From Leptobacterium flavescens (GTDB lineage Bacteria; Bacteroidota; Bacteroidia; Flavobacteriales; Flavobacteriaceae), in the NCBI RefSeq assembly GCF_010671605.1, contig NZ_JAABOO010000002.1, positions 310,001 through 374,000 on the forward strand: 64,000 nt of DNA. Direction: 5' to 3'. Both the position numbers and the translations under genes were made by a program. The notes under the pieces were generated by a model. The model was not told the origin of the DNA. It searched no databases and was given only the letters and a program-made list of their open reading frames with translations. Below, piece by piece: positions 13,479-22,142 of this stretch (positions within the stretch are counted from its first letter, which is position 1; each line of letters starts with the position of its first letter).

Positions 13479-15290
13479 CTAATTTTTAAATTCATAGGAC
13501 ATATAATTACCCTTGGGTTTTAATTCGGGATACTGTTTGTTAATGGTTCCGGTATTCCCGGCTGTTAAGGGACCTGCCTGTTTGGGTTGCGCATCCGGTT
13601 TAGAAATGACCGCAAAGGGCCTGATGTTTTCACAGGAACGTATTTGTGTATATCGCGGACTTCTTGTATAACCGAGTTCCCCTTCCTTTTTCTTTCCTAT
13701 ATTTTTCCACTTCCGTCCTTCCTTCACCTGGAGAATAGCATTGGGATTTACCAGTTTTACTTCTACAATTACATTTTTCTCTGTCTTAACCGGGGTTCCG
13801 TCCCATCTGAACTCCTTTAATACCTGCCCGGTTTCCGTTGCCCGGTACCGAATTTTATAATAAGGACGCTCCGAGTATTTATAATAATCTATCTTTTTCC
13901 GGAGGAATCTTTTAGTAGAAGTATAAAAGTTCCTTTCGCTGTTAAAGCTTACCGCTTTGCAACTTGCTCTTTTATTGACTCCTGCCCTGCTTTCCAACCG
14001 GCCTTCAATATTGAGAATCTTTCCATCTGCCGTATTTTCGCTAACCACTATATAATCTTCCGAAGGATCGATAGAAAGCTCGGTGGTGATCCCGTCCAGT
14101 TCGGGAAAATCGATCTCAGGGGCAAATATTTCAACATCCGAAAATGCATTCAGGCTATCCAGTTCACAATTATCAAAATCGGCCCGGCACGACTGTATCA
14201 TATCCCGTATGCTGGTAATTCTGTCCGGTAGATTCACCAGGATAGAATCGGCTGCATGGACGTCCTTTTCATCAAAATACTGGGATTTTTCTTTTACAAA
14301 AAGGGCATTCGACATAGATTCGTCCAATGAATTGTAAATGTGAAACCCTCGTTCCAGGAAAGTATTCTGGACCACTCTTATTTTACTGAAATCTATTCTG
14401 GGAAAACCAGCAATGGCCTCGTAAGGCGTAAGCTCAACATAGAGAACAGTTGCCCGCTGATCTGCACTTACTTCTTCTTTAAAAGCATTGGCATAAGCTA
14501 TAAAACTATCCAGGCTTGCTTCGTTGGGAGTCTTTCCCCCGCCCTGGGTAAACACGGTGGTATTTATGTTTTTAGTGCTGCTGTGACTTTGCTGGATGGC
14601 CCTGCTGTCCACACTGGCCGAAAATTTATTACCCATATAGGTATTTACGCTTTCAAAAAACAACTCATTCTGTTCTTTCTCCTGAGTATCCCTTTGATGA
14701 AGGCTGAAAAGCGCATATAATTTTCCTCCGGTATAGACCTTACTGACGAACATATCTCCGCAAGTACGCATAAACTCGTCCGGATTCCTTTTGGCAAGTG
14801 CTACCAGTCTTTCTTTTACCTCAGGATTTAATATCACTATAGGCTCATTGGTATACTGGGCCTTGATCACGGCATTCTGGCTAAAATCATTGAATTCGGT
14901 TTCCTTATATACCCGGCCCCTCAGGGTATTATCGGAACTTACCCCATAGATCTTAAAGTCCAGCTCCATGCCCAGAGTAATATCGAGAGAATTCTTAAGA
15001 TCTTCCTTTCTTTCCAGGATCTCCATGGTAATATAACCCGAATTCCCCTGTGCTCCCGCAACAATTTCGGTCGATTTCTCAACGTTCTCATATTTAAGGA
15101 CCCCAAGATATTCCCGGCCCGTAGCACTGTTATATCCGTTACCGAAATTCAGTTTGTCGTAAACGATCCTGGTGGACGGATCTATAATTAACGTATTACC
15201 CGGTTCTGCTTCCGCAATGTCCTCTTCCCTGTTCTTATCGGGTGTGCAACTGATGGCAAAGAGGATTAAAAGGAGATATACTTTATTCAT
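13479..15290 (-). CDS. MACPF-like surface lipoprotein (putative pore-forming protein)
   Basis: A 603-residue lipoprotein (LLILFAISC, lipidated Cys15). The central segment at about 170-240 resembles the MACPF signature region: FMRTCGDMFVSKVYTGGKLY, with the conserved Gly pair at 188-189, followed by Ser/Thr-rich amphipathic stretches with a Gly triplet (FTQGGGK) typical of transmembrane-hairpin regions. Membrane-attack/perforin proteins of Bacteroidota can act as secreted antibacterial toxins; others have developmental or adhesion roles. The C-terminal 150 residues (RYRATETGQVLKEFRWDG and onward) look beta-rich and could be a target-binding domain. It is monocistronic with no adjacent immunity candidate. 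The family call rests on eye-matching of one motif and the overall pattern. Confidence 0.62.
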   Translation of the reverse strand: MNKVYLLLILFAISCTPDKNREEDIAEAEPGNTLIIDPSTRIVYDKLNFGNGYNSATGREYLGVLKYENVEKSTEIVAGAQGNSGYITMEILERKEDLKNSLDITLGMELDFKIYGVSSDNTLRGRVYKETEFNDFSQNAVIKAQYTNEPIVILNPEVKERLVALAKRNPDEFMRTCGDMFVSKVYTGGKLYALFSLHQRDTQEKEQNELFFESVNTYMGNKFSASVDSRAIQQSHSSTKNINTTVFTQGGGKTPNEASLDSFIAYANAFKEEVSADQRATVLYVELTPYEAIAGFPRIDFSKIRVVQNTFLERGFHIYNSLDESMSNALFVKEKSQYFDEKDVHAADSILVNLPDRITSIRDMIQSCRADFDNCELDSLNAFSDVEIFAPEIDFPELDGITTELSIDPSEDYIVVSENTADGKILNIEGRLESRAGVNKRASCKAVSFNSERNFYTSTKRFLRKKIDYYKYSERPYYKIRYRATETGQVLKEFRWDGTPVKTEKNVIVEVKLVNPNAILQVKEGRKWKNIGKKKEGELGYTRSPRYTQIRSCENIRPFAVISKPDAQPKQAGPLTAGNTGTINKQYPELKPKGNYMSYEFKN

Positions 15291-15350
15291 TATTAGGTGT
15301 TTGGCTCCTTCTAAGATACGTTAAATATATGAGATTCAAGATTTAGACAG

Positions 15351-15375
15351 TGAGTATTAAGTACAAAGTACTGAG
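15351..15375 (+). repeat. AGTATTAAGTACAAAGT motif, further copy
   Basis: Reads AGTATTAAGTACAAAGTACT followed by GAG. It is a copy of the intergenic motif at 6073-6103, here between the MACPF-like gene and the hydrolase gene. Confidence 0.55.
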
Positions 15376-15486
15376 AATAAAACACTTCTTAAATCATTAT
15401 TTTCGGACTTATAATTAAAGAATGCCTAATGATGAAACAGCAAAGATTCTTTCATTTACCGAGAACACTGTTTGTAATTCGATACA

Positions 15487-16554
15487 TTACTTTAACTGCA
15501 TTTCCGCCCAATCTCCGATAAGGTCGAGATAGCCCTTCTGATAAAAGCCTTCTACCGGAAATGCTTTCCAGCGATACATATAGTGCCCGGCATCGGGAAA
15601 GACCCTGAAAGTAATATCCTTGCCCATTTCTGCTCTTAAACGTTCCAGGTACTTTACACTGGCCTCCGTAGGGACATTAATATCCTTGCCTCCGTAGAGG
15701 TACAACATGGGAATATCGATCTCTTCCAGGAAAGGCTGCGGATCATAGGAGTATTTGGCAGCACGTACCGCATACAGATCAGGATCGTATTCCTGCAGTT
15801 GCGGACCAAAGAATTCCCTGAAGCCCTTTCGTTCACGGACCTCCTTATAACGAGCGTTGATCGCATCCCGTTCGGGTCCGTTAGCCATAGACGGATCTTG
15901 TGCCACATCTATATAAAACTGCCTTATCCGTTTTACCAACGGAATGAGTTCATCTTCTATTTCCTTTTCGGTCAGCCCTTCGGCCAGGGCATCATTTCGC
16001 ACTTCAAACAAAGTAGTTTCGTTCATCGAAAATGGTGGTCCCACCCGGTTGATTATAAATTTTATACAGTTTCTTTTTGATGCCATTTCCGGAGTAAACC
16101 ATCCGGACTCACTTACACCTAACAAACCGATATGGTCGGGATCTATCCCCGGCTGACGGCGGAGGAAATCCACTGCAGTAAGTGCATCTTCCATAAGATC
16201 CTCATATGTTACGTATTTATAATCTATATCGTGCTTCCCGGATCCCCGTTTTGTATAGGACATTACCGCAAAACCGCGACTGAGCAATTCGTTGGCGTGG
16301 AACCTGTTGTACCATTTGTCATAGGTCTGGTAACTTCCGCCCGAACCGTGAAGGATCAGTATCGCGGGATGTGGTCCCGGGCCTTCCGGTTTTAGGATAA
16401 TACCTTTCAGGGTAATGTCCTTACTCTTAAAACTAACATATTCCGGTTTTGCATCATAGGCAATCCTGATCTTCATAAATACGGTTACCGCGAGGATCAG
16501 AACAAAAGGGATCAGAAATAATCTGGATGTAAAAATTCTTTTGATTCTTTTCAT
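15487..16554 (-). CDS. Alpha/beta hydrolase, membrane-anchored
   Basis: A 355-residue hydrolase with an N-terminal basic stretch and a hydrophobic anchor or signal segment (residues about 10-28). Catalytic triad candidates are Ser in GLLGVSESGWF (near 150), Asp in YGGKDINVP and His in FPDAGHYMY. The oxyanion region is LILHGSGGSY. Proteins of this kind cleave esters or peptides; the overall pattern is close to the prolyl-oligopeptidase/dienelactone-hydrolase type. The helical lid between the nucleophile and Asp (about 175-265) is larger than in a minimal hydrolase. It is followed at 16633 by the convergently unrelated AraC gene on the same strand, but 78 bases away. Confidence 0.88.
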   Translation of the reverse strand: MKRIKRIFTSRLFLIPFVLILAVTVFMKIRIAYDAKPEYVSFKSKDITLKGIILKPEGPGPHPAILILHGSGGSYQTYDKWYNRFHANELLSRGFAVMSYTKRGSGKHDIDYKYVTYEDLMEDALTAVDFLRRQPGIDPDHIGLLGVSESGWFTPEMASKRNCIKFIINRVGPPFSMNETTLFEVRNDALAEGLTEKEIEDELIPLVKRIRQFYIDVAQDPSMANGPERDAINARYKEVRERKGFREFFGPQLQEYDPDLYAVRAAKYSYDPQPFLEEIDIPMLYLYGGKDINVPTEASVKYLERLRAEMGKDITFRVFPDAGHYMYRWKAFPVEGFYQKGYLDLIGDWAEMQLK

Positions 16555-16632
16555 GATTGATGAATTTTGATGAATGAATCACAAAGAAACCCTCAGATCG
16601 TATCCTGATCGACCTGATGTGTATATCGATAC

Positions 16633-17745
16633 TTATTTTTCCAGGGATTTTTTGTATTCGGAAGGTGTCATCCCCGTTACTTCCTTAAAACTACGGTTAA
16701 AGGCAGATTTGCTGTTAAACCCGCTGTCGAGGGCAATTCCGTATAAAGTCTTGCTTGTATTGCTTATGTTTTCTTTTACTTCATTAATGCGATATTCGTT
16801 GATAAGCTGTATAAAGCTTTTCCCGAGGAGTTCATTGATCACCTGAGACAAACGATTAGAATTAACCCCTATTTCTGCAGAAAGCTCTCCTATGGTCAGG
16901 TTGGGATTCAGATAGGCCTTGTCTTCTTCGAGACTCTTTTTTAGTTTCTCCAGTATTTCCTGTTTCTCCTCAGATTGAAGTGATGATGCCTGATACCTGC
17001 TTTTTTTGAGCTCGTTTTCATCTTCGGGAACTACCGTCTGAGGAAATATTACAATGGCAAAAGCGTAGATAAAGAAAGAAAAAGTAACCAGTAAGGCAGC
17101 TACATGGTCGGGTTCTATAGGTAAAGGGGTTTCATTGAACTCCAGGGCCAGGACAAAATGAATAATGCTGACAAAGATCACCTGGAAAATGATCAGCTTA
17201 TAGAGAAGCCCCGTATTAAAACGGTTTTTAACCCTTTCCGGATTGTTTTTATGATATCTTCTGAGGCAATACCAGCTGGCAATCAGATAAGTCAATGCAT
17301 GAAGTCCCTTAAACCATCCCAGAATCACAAAACCCAAAGGGAGGGGATTATTGTCCCATTCCTCCAGGTACTGGAGTTTGTATTCATTGGATTGCAGGTA
17401 GAAAGGCAGGAAAAGCAGCAGGAAAAAAGCAAAGGGAAGAAAATGAAACAACTGTTTTTTAGTGATCTTAAAATCGGGGTTGATAATAGATACAATATAC
17501 ATCCAGAACAAAGGCCCGATAAGCAGCGGAAGCGTCTCCACCGTACGAAAAATAAAAATGACCCTTTCTAAGGGGATCAATAAGGTTAACCATTCCCTGC
17601 TTAGCAATAGAATGGTGCATAAAATGAGTAACAGCAATAACCTGATAGACAGTTTTCGCTTTTCTTTAAGCAGTAAAAGGGAGATGATCAGAAAGAGGCC
17701 CTGAGCGATCCCGATACTGAATATTATAAACCAAATGTCTTTCAT
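16633..17745 (-). CDS. Membrane-bound AraC-family regulator (7TM-AraC)
   Basis: A 370-residue protein whose first 230 residues form about seven membrane helices, joined to a C-terminal AraC HTH domain (about 270-370). HTH landmarks are LTIGELSAEIGVNSNRLSQV for the first helix-turn-helix and the family signature IALDSGFNSKSAFNRSFKEV followed by TGMTPSEYKK. This layout, frequent in Bacteroidota, suggests that a membrane sensor controls DNA binding directly. A paralogue with the same layout is at 47376. The gene for a small secreted protein (17770-18336) lies directly upstream and may share its transcript. Confidence 0.93.
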   Translation of the reverse strand: MKDIWFIIFSIGIAQGLFLIISLLLLKEKRKLSIRLLLLLILCTILLLSREWLTLLIPLERVIFIFRTVETLPLLIGPLFWMYIVSIINPDFKITKKQLFHFLPFAFFLLLFLPFYLQSNEYKLQYLEEWDNNPLPLGFVILGWFKGLHALTYLIASWYCLRRYHKNNPERVKNRFNTGLLYKLIIFQVIFVSIIHFVLALEFNETPLPIEPDHVAALLVTFSFFIYAFAIVIFPQTVVPEDENELKKSRYQASSLQSEEKQEILEKLKKSLEEDKAYLNPNLTIGELSAEIGVNSNRLSQVINELLGKSFIQLINEYRINEVKENISNTSKTLYGIALDSGFNSKSAFNRSFKEVTGMTPSEYKKSLEK

Positions 17746-17769
17746 CAGTTTCCTCTTAAGCTTATCACT

Positions 17770-18336
17770 TTATTCTTTCCATCCCCATGGAGCACCCGGA
17801 TTTTCAACGGTTTTAGTGAGGTCCATCACCACTTTAAACACCCTGTCGGTTCCCAGGCGACGAAGGTTATAAGTAAAACGGGTGTCATCAACAGTGATCC
17901 ACCAGACATTGGCGGCAGCTGCAGGTATTAAAGCTGCTGTTTCAGCGTCTGCCGGGAAGATCTGTATCCCTGCCTGCCCTGAATTACTGGCTGTACCTCC
18001 GTACTGCGTGATCTTATCTTCCGAACCGTCTTTATGACGGTGGTCGTGTTTCAGGCTGATGCGATTATCCTTGTAACTCAATACCCAGGTCCTGGATTTG
18101 TCATCTCCGACAAAGAACGGGATCTTAATAACAGTATCGCTACATGAACGGACATGCATTACTAATTTTTTTCCACCGAATTGCGCATCCTCTTTTGGCA
18201 ATTCGAGATATCCTTCATATGATTTTCCGCATAACTTTTGCAGGGAGTTCCAGAATTCCCTGGCTGCATTTTTATCCTGTGAAAAAGAAGAAGAGCAACA
18301 TATAAATATTAAGGCAAGGGTAATAAATTTGTTCAT
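17770..18336 (-). CDS. Secreted protein, unknown function
   Basis: A 188-residue protein with an N-terminal signal peptide (MNKFITLALIFICCSSSFSQ), so probably periplasmic or surface-exposed. It has beta-rich content with conserved-looking patches (GKSYEGYLELP, ISLKHDHRHKDGSEDKITQY, the last being His/Asp-rich). It is compact and Trp-containing near the end (NPGAPWGW). The gene starts upstream of the 7TM-AraC gene with a 24-base gap between its stop and that start, suggesting co-transcription. I do not recognise the family with certainty; metal binding via the HDHRHKD motif is possible but unproven. Confidence 0.75.
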   Translation of the reverse strand: MNKFITLALIFICCSSSFSQDKNAAREFWNSLQKLCGKSYEGYLELPKEDAQFGGKKLVMHVRSCSDTVIKIPFFVGDDKSRTWVLSYKDNRISLKHDHRHKDGSEDKITQYGGTASNSGQAGIQIFPADAETAALIPAAAANVWWITVDDTRFTYNLRRLGTDRVFKVVMDLTKTVENPGAPWGWKE

Positions 18337-18417
18337 TTAACCGGATTTTATAAGAAACCCGAAGTTAAGGATTATTCCGGATAATGGATACAGGAAAGAA
18401 AGAGAAGAACAGCTGCG

Positions 18418-19239
18418 TTATTTCTCAATTCCATAAGGAGTCCAGACGGCTCTGTTCTCTTTGGTCTGTTTTCTTATAAGCCGGTTTTGTTTTATGGCTT
18501 CAGGGGTTTTATACGGACGGGAATGTTCCAGGTGAAGACATATAGCACTATATCTGATCTGTCTTGATCTTAAACCGTAATTGGCCAGCCTGTCTCCTAA
18601 TTCTCTGTCCTCTCCTCCATATTGCATACGTTCGTCGAATCCGTTTACCGCCAGGATATCTTTTTTCCAACCGGAAGAATTATGCCCGTTCCAACTGGCT
18701 TTGGTCGTGGTAATAGTATTCAGAAGCCGGGATTTAAGACCGGTTGCACTTAGTTTGTTGTTTTTGAAAGAAGAAGGCAGCCCCTTATTGCTGAGCCATT
18801 TAATATCAAAACATTTTCCTGAAATTATTTCTGTTTTTGTGATTGTTTCGGAAAGACATAGAGGTAATCTAAAACAACCTCCGGATAAGAAATACCCTTT
18901 TTTCCTTTTCCTGAAATGCTCCAGGAGAAAATCTGCTCTCGGAATACAATCGCCGTCACTCATAACTATATAGTCGGCGCTGCATACCATAAGGGCTCTG
19001 TTGAGGATCCTGCATTTCTGAAAACCATGGTCTTCCTGCCAGACATGAATTACCGGAAAGTTTACCTTAGCCTGTAGATCTGTAATACATTTTCTTGTGG
19101 CATTGCCGGAGCCGTCATCCGCAATGATCAGTTCAAATTCCCTGAATTCCTGAGCTTCATAGCCCCAGATTACTTTGGTTAGCCATTCTTCAGAATTGTA
19201 TGTGCTTATGACAACGGATATTTTAGGATTGTGATCCAT
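18418..19239 (-). CDS. Family 2 glycosyltransferase
   Basis: A 273-residue GT-A fold transferase. N-terminal nucleotide-binding strand ISVVISTYNSEEWL, first acidic motif ELIIADDGSG, metal-binding DxD-like MSDGDCIPR, and the C-terminal NGHNSSGWKKDILAVNGFDE followed by YGGEDRELGDRL, where the GWK and ED residues match the GT2 galactosyltransferase-like C-terminal block. It should transfer a sugar from a nucleotide sugar to an acceptor such as cell-surface glycan; specificity unknown. The open frame starts at a TTG 12 bases upstream; I chose ATG-GAT (MDHNPKIS). It is isolated rather than within a polysaccharide cluster. Confidence 0.92.
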   Translation of the reverse strand: MDHNPKISVVISTYNSEEWLTKVIWGYEAQEFREFELIIADDGSGNATRKCITDLQAKVNFPVIHVWQEDHGFQKCRILNRALMVCSADYIVMSDGDCIPRADFLLEHFRKRKKGYFLSGGCFRLPLCLSETITKTEIISGKCFDIKWLSNKGLPSSFKNNKLSATGLKSRLLNTITTTKASWNGHNSSGWKKDILAVNGFDERMQYGGEDRELGDRLANYGLRSRQIRYSAICLHLEHSRPYKTPEAIKQNRLIRKQTKENRAVWTPYGIEK

Positions 19240-19374
19240 GCTTGTACGCAACTTTTGAATTATTTATGGAGAAAATGATACGGTTTGACCATTCGAAAAA
19301 GACAATAGAATAGCTTACCGTATTTACGATCGGTATAGGAATTTATCTGTTGAAAGCTTTGGCTTCCTCAGATA

Positions 19375-19402
19375 GAAAACCGGGGCTAAATGCCCCGATT
19401 TT
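19375..19402. terminator. Bidirectional-looking terminator
   Basis: Six-base GC stem CGGGGC (19381-19386) and GCCCCG (19392-19397), followed on the plus strand by ATTTTT and on the minus strand by GTTTTC. It lies 35 bases downstream of the 146-residue lipoprotein gene, closing the BlaI/M56 operon. Confidence 0.75.
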
Positions 19403-19431
19403 TAAATATCAAAGCGTGTATAAAAGGCGGA

Positions 19432-19872
19432 TCAAGATCCTGAGTTGCCGGTTTCTGCGTGCGGAGACCATCTGTTAAAGTTCTGCCCGGATGCGGACAA
19501 GGAAACATTTTGGATCTCTCCGGGAGCAAGATTAACCGGAGTAGTAGGCCCGAGTTCCACGCCATTGGACAGATGGACTTCAACCCTTACCTGAGAAATG
19601 GTACTGTTAGTGGTGTTTTCTATAGTCCCCTCAAAAGTCTGGTTTTGGGAGTTATAAGACATAATTAACCTGACACCATTCCGGACCATATCAAAAGTTT
19701 CGTTCAGTCCGAGCTGAGTACCGGATTCTTCCCCGGAACCAGGGCCTTCATTATGACCGGCTTCAGCCTGTTCTCCCAGGCCGTTTCCTTCTCCCACATC
19801 ATCCTTGGAACAGGAAGAAAAACTCAAACTCATTGCTAATAACACAGTAAAAATTAAAAACGTTTTTTTCAT
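19432..19872 (-). CDS. Lipoprotein with one FxLYD-like beta domain
   Basis: A 146-residue lipoprotein (LLAMSLSFSSC, Cys21) with a low-complexity Gly/Glu linker (about 25-55) and one beta-sandwich-like domain: GTQLGLNETFDMVRNGVRLI, then EVHLSNGVELGPTTPVNLAP. The same domain, with nearly the same residues, forms the C-terminal part of the neighbouring 175-residue protein, so they are paralogues arisen by local duplication. It closes the BlaI/M56 operon. The domain resembles periplasmic FxLYD-type folds that carry no catalytic residues, so a binding or structural role is likely. Confidence 0.8.
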   Translation of the reverse strand: MKKTFLIFTVLLAMSLSFSSCSKDDVGEGNGLGEQAEAGHNEGPGSGEESGTQLGLNETFDMVRNGVRLIMSYNSQNQTFEGTIENTTNSTISQVRVEVHLSNGVELGPTTPVNLAPGEIQNVSLSASGQNFNRWSPHAETGNSGS

Positions 19873-19956
19873 AATAATTAAGATTTAATGAATAATAAAA
19901 AATTGATAACTGCGTAATTTCTCTTCATGGCTCTTCTCGGGTTTTGTATAAATTAA

Positions 19957-20484
19957 TTATTGATGTTCTTTGCTCTCTTTTCCGTCATGTTCGCCCTTAC
20001 CATGGCCATGACCGTGTTCGGAATTTCCAATCTCTGCATGAGTCGACCAGGTTTTAAAAGAGGCTTTGGTAGCTTTTAAGACAATTTCCTTTTTCATTTT
20101 TGGCTTGAGATCTACAGGAATAGTAGGACCGAGTTCTGTTCCGTTAGACAGGTGCACTTCCACCCTCACCTTTTTGATAAGCTTCCGGCTTACATTTTCA
20201 ACACTTCCAAGAAAGGAATTGCTCTTTTTGTCATAGCTCAATATTAAGCGTACTCCGCGTTTGGAAACCTTGTAAGTTTCGTTTAGGCGCAATTGGGTTC
20301 CGTCTTCTTCCCCTTCTCTGCTCTCTCCTCTATCCCGGCGGTGTTCTCCTCTTTGTTCTGTATGCTCTTTTTCTCTTTTTTCCTGAGCATCAGTGTTTTC
20401 ACAATACAGGAATGTAAAGCTCATAGCGATAAGTACAGGCAATACTCTCCCTGAAAATCCAGTTTTGTTGAATTTTTTAGACAT
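19957..20484 (-). CDS. Secreted protein with FxLYD-like domain and His/Glu tails
   Basis: A 175-residue protein with a signal peptide (about residues 1-33, ending NTDAQ), a charged Glu/Arg linker (about 34-65), one domain paralogous to the 146-residue neighbour (EVHLSNGTELGPTIPVDLKP), and a His/Gly/Glu C-terminal tail (EHGHGHGKGEHDGKESKEHQ). The tail could bind a metal such as zinc or nickel. It lies between the M56 peptidase-like gene (46 bases upstream) and the paralogue (84 bases downstream). Both presumably respond to BlaI. Confidence 0.8.
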   Translation of the reverse strand: MSKKFNKTGFSGRVLPVLIAMSFTFLYCENTDAQEKREKEHTEQRGEHRRDRGESREGEEDGTQLRLNETYKVSKRGVRLILSYDKKSNSFLGSVENVSRKLIKKVRVEVHLSNGTELGPTIPVDLKPKMKKEIVLKATKASFKTWSTHAEIGNSEHGHGHGKGEHDGKESKEHQ

Positions 20485-20530
20485 TTTAATCGTTTTATGT
20501 TAATGAATAATTTCCTTTTGGCGGGTACCC

Positions 20531-21511
20531 TTAATCTTTGTGGTTTATTTCATCCCTTTCACCTTCTTTATGCTCCTCTCCTTCGCGGTGTTCCCCTTCT
20601 GATCTTTCCGGATCACCTGAAGATTCTTTTCTGATCTCAGCCTTTTTATTGTCATGGCCTTCTTCGTGATTTTCCTGCCCGATAACAACATCGGCAAACA
20701 GGAACACAAAAACCGTAAGCAATGGAATGACAGAGATCTTTAAGATGGCTCTGGTCAGGCGGGAGCTTTTTCTGGCCATCATATTAAAGCGCTTTTTGGT
20801 AAGGGAATAGTTTATATTGCTGGACAAGCTGTTATTATTGCCCCAGCTGGCTATATCCAGCAGTATGTGCTGATATTCCGGAATATTTTTATGTGAGTTG
20901 ATCACCGTATCATCGGCAATGAATTCATGGTTAAGGCGGACGGATCGTTTTAGGAAAATCAAGATGGGATTAAACCAGAAGACGATCTGAAACAGTTCTA
21001 CAAACAGAATATCCAGCGTATGCCTTTCCTTTACATGCGTCAATTCGTGCGTAAACAATTCTTCTTCAATTTTCTCCGCCTCAAAATCATCCCGGTTGAT
21101 AAAAATATAATTCAGGAATGTATGTGGCAGTACTTCTTCACCCAGCAATACAATAGTGGCACTTCCACTCCTTATTTTAGGGTTTTCCTTTATCCTTTTT
21201 GAAATTACCGCAACATTCCGGAGAAACCTGAACAGGAGTACGATAACACCTAAGAGGTAAATACCGATCACATAATTAAGATAATCTGCAATCTGAAATG
21301 AATTTGCCGTGGCGTCGGACAAAGTATTAATGGGAGAAACCATCGATGGCTCTACATAAATAATATACTTGGGTACGGCAAGTGAGAATAACAGGATCCC
21401 GATCAGGTAAAACCTGTTAAACTGATGCACTTTTTCCTTTTCCAGAAATAAACGGTAAAAGGCAAAGAGCAAAGTCAGGCATATTATGGATTTTATTAGG
21501 TATGCGATCAT
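20531..21511 (-). CDS. M56 family (BlaR1/MecR1-like) membrane metallopeptidase
   Basis: A 326-residue inner-membrane protein with about four helices; the zinc motif HELTH (in LFTHELTHVKERHTL near 155) is complete, and the family's second acidic residue lies in LNHEFIADDTV. The C-terminal periplasmic part is short (about 40 residues) and made of Glu/Lys/His repeats (EEHKEGERDE). There is no penicillin-binding sensor domain, so it is not a beta-lactam receptor. In BlaR1 systems the peptidase cleaves the repressor or a cofactor after sensing; here the sensed signal is unknown. Its start overlaps the repressor gene's stop by 4 bases. Confidence 0.9.
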   Translation of the reverse strand: MIAYLIKSIICLTLLFAFYRLFLEKEKVHQFNRFYLIGILLFSLAVPKYIIYVEPSMVSPINTLSDATANSFQIADYLNYVIGIYLLGVIVLLFRFLRNVAVISKRIKENPKIRSGSATIVLLGEEVLPHTFLNYIFINRDDFEAEKIEEELFTHELTHVKERHTLDILFVELFQIVFWFNPILIFLKRSVRLNHEFIADDTVINSHKNIPEYQHILLDIASWGNNNSLSSNINYSLTKKRFNMMARKSSRLTRAILKISVIPLLTVFVFLFADVVIGQENHEEGHDNKKAEIRKESSGDPERSEGEHREGEEHKEGERDEINHKD

Positions 21512-21879
21512 TTTTTTCTCTTTTCAATTTGTTCATCGATGATCTTTTTTAATGCTTCCAGTTCGGAGGTAGACAAATTATTCTCCGTGGTACAAAAGGA
21601 AGCCAACTGAGCTGCTGAGTTATTAAAAAAGCTTTTTATCAAGCCGTTAACGCGATTGGAAGAATACTCCTTTTTTTTGACTAACGGATAATATTCTCTG
21701 GCGTTACCGCTCTGGTCATATCCGACAAAACCTTTTTCCACCATTCTCTTTAACAGTGTTGCCACTGTGGTCTTGGCGGGTTTTGGCGGAGGGAAATCGC
21801 TTATCAGATCTTTCATATATGCTCTATTCCGTTTCCAGAGGAAGTGCATTAATTTTTCTTCGGTTTGAGATAACTGCAT
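21508..21879 (-). CDS. BlaI/MecI-family winged-helix repressor
   Basis: A 123-residue repressor. The winged helix is recognised by LSQTEEKLMHFLWKRNRAYM, then KPAKTTVATLLKRMVEKGFV, and the C-terminal dimerisation helices (EALKKIIDEQIEKRKK). Family members repress their own operon and are removed by cleavage when the linked M56 peptidase is activated. Two identical-core palindromes lie at 21897-21942, directly upstream of the ATG. Translationally coupled to the M56 gene. Confidence 0.94.
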   Translation of the reverse strand: MQLSQTEEKLMHFLWKRNRAYMKDLISDFPPPKPAKTTVATLLKRMVEKGFVGYDQSGNAREYYPLVKKKEYSSNRVNGLIKSFFNNSAAQLASFCTTENNLSTSELEALKKIIDEQIEKRKK

Positions 21880-21896
21880 TTTGTGTTAATTAAAAT

Positions 21897-21914
21897 GTTC
21901 TACAAACATAGAAC
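21897..21914. promoter_or_regulatory. BlaI-type operator, site 1
   Basis: GTTCTACAAACATAGAAC: perfect six-base arms (GTTCTA and TAGAAC) around CAAACA, 18 bases upstream of the repressor ATG. Confidence 0.78.
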
Positions 21915-21924
21915 GATTTTTACT

Positions 21925-21942
21925 ATTCTACAAACATAGAAC
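21925..21942. promoter_or_regulatory. BlaI-type operator, site 2
   Basis: ATTCTACAAACATAGAAC repeats site 1 with one changed base. Centres are 28 bases apart. Two dyads with identical cores beside a BlaI gene are typical for the family. Confidence 0.78.
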
Positions 21943-22088
21943 GGAATTTTAACAAATGATTATGTGAAAAGTTAATATAGAAACTACAACTAAAGCACTT
22001 GTACTAAAGGGTTTGTGTGTGGTGCAAAAAAAAAATCAGGATCGACAGTATTTTTAACTTTTAGATTCCTGACTTAGTACTAAACCAA

Positions 22089-22112
22089 AACCCCGGCCTG
22101 GTGACCGGGGTT
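22089..22112 (-). terminator. Terminator after the DUF1080/LamG-like gene
   Basis: Arms AACCCCGG (22089-22096) and CCGGGGTT (22105-22112), followed on the minus strand by TTTTGGTTT. Lies 31 bases after the stop at 22143. Confidence 0.8.
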
Positions 22113-22142
22113 ACAAACAAATTTAAAAAACACAGGAAAAAC

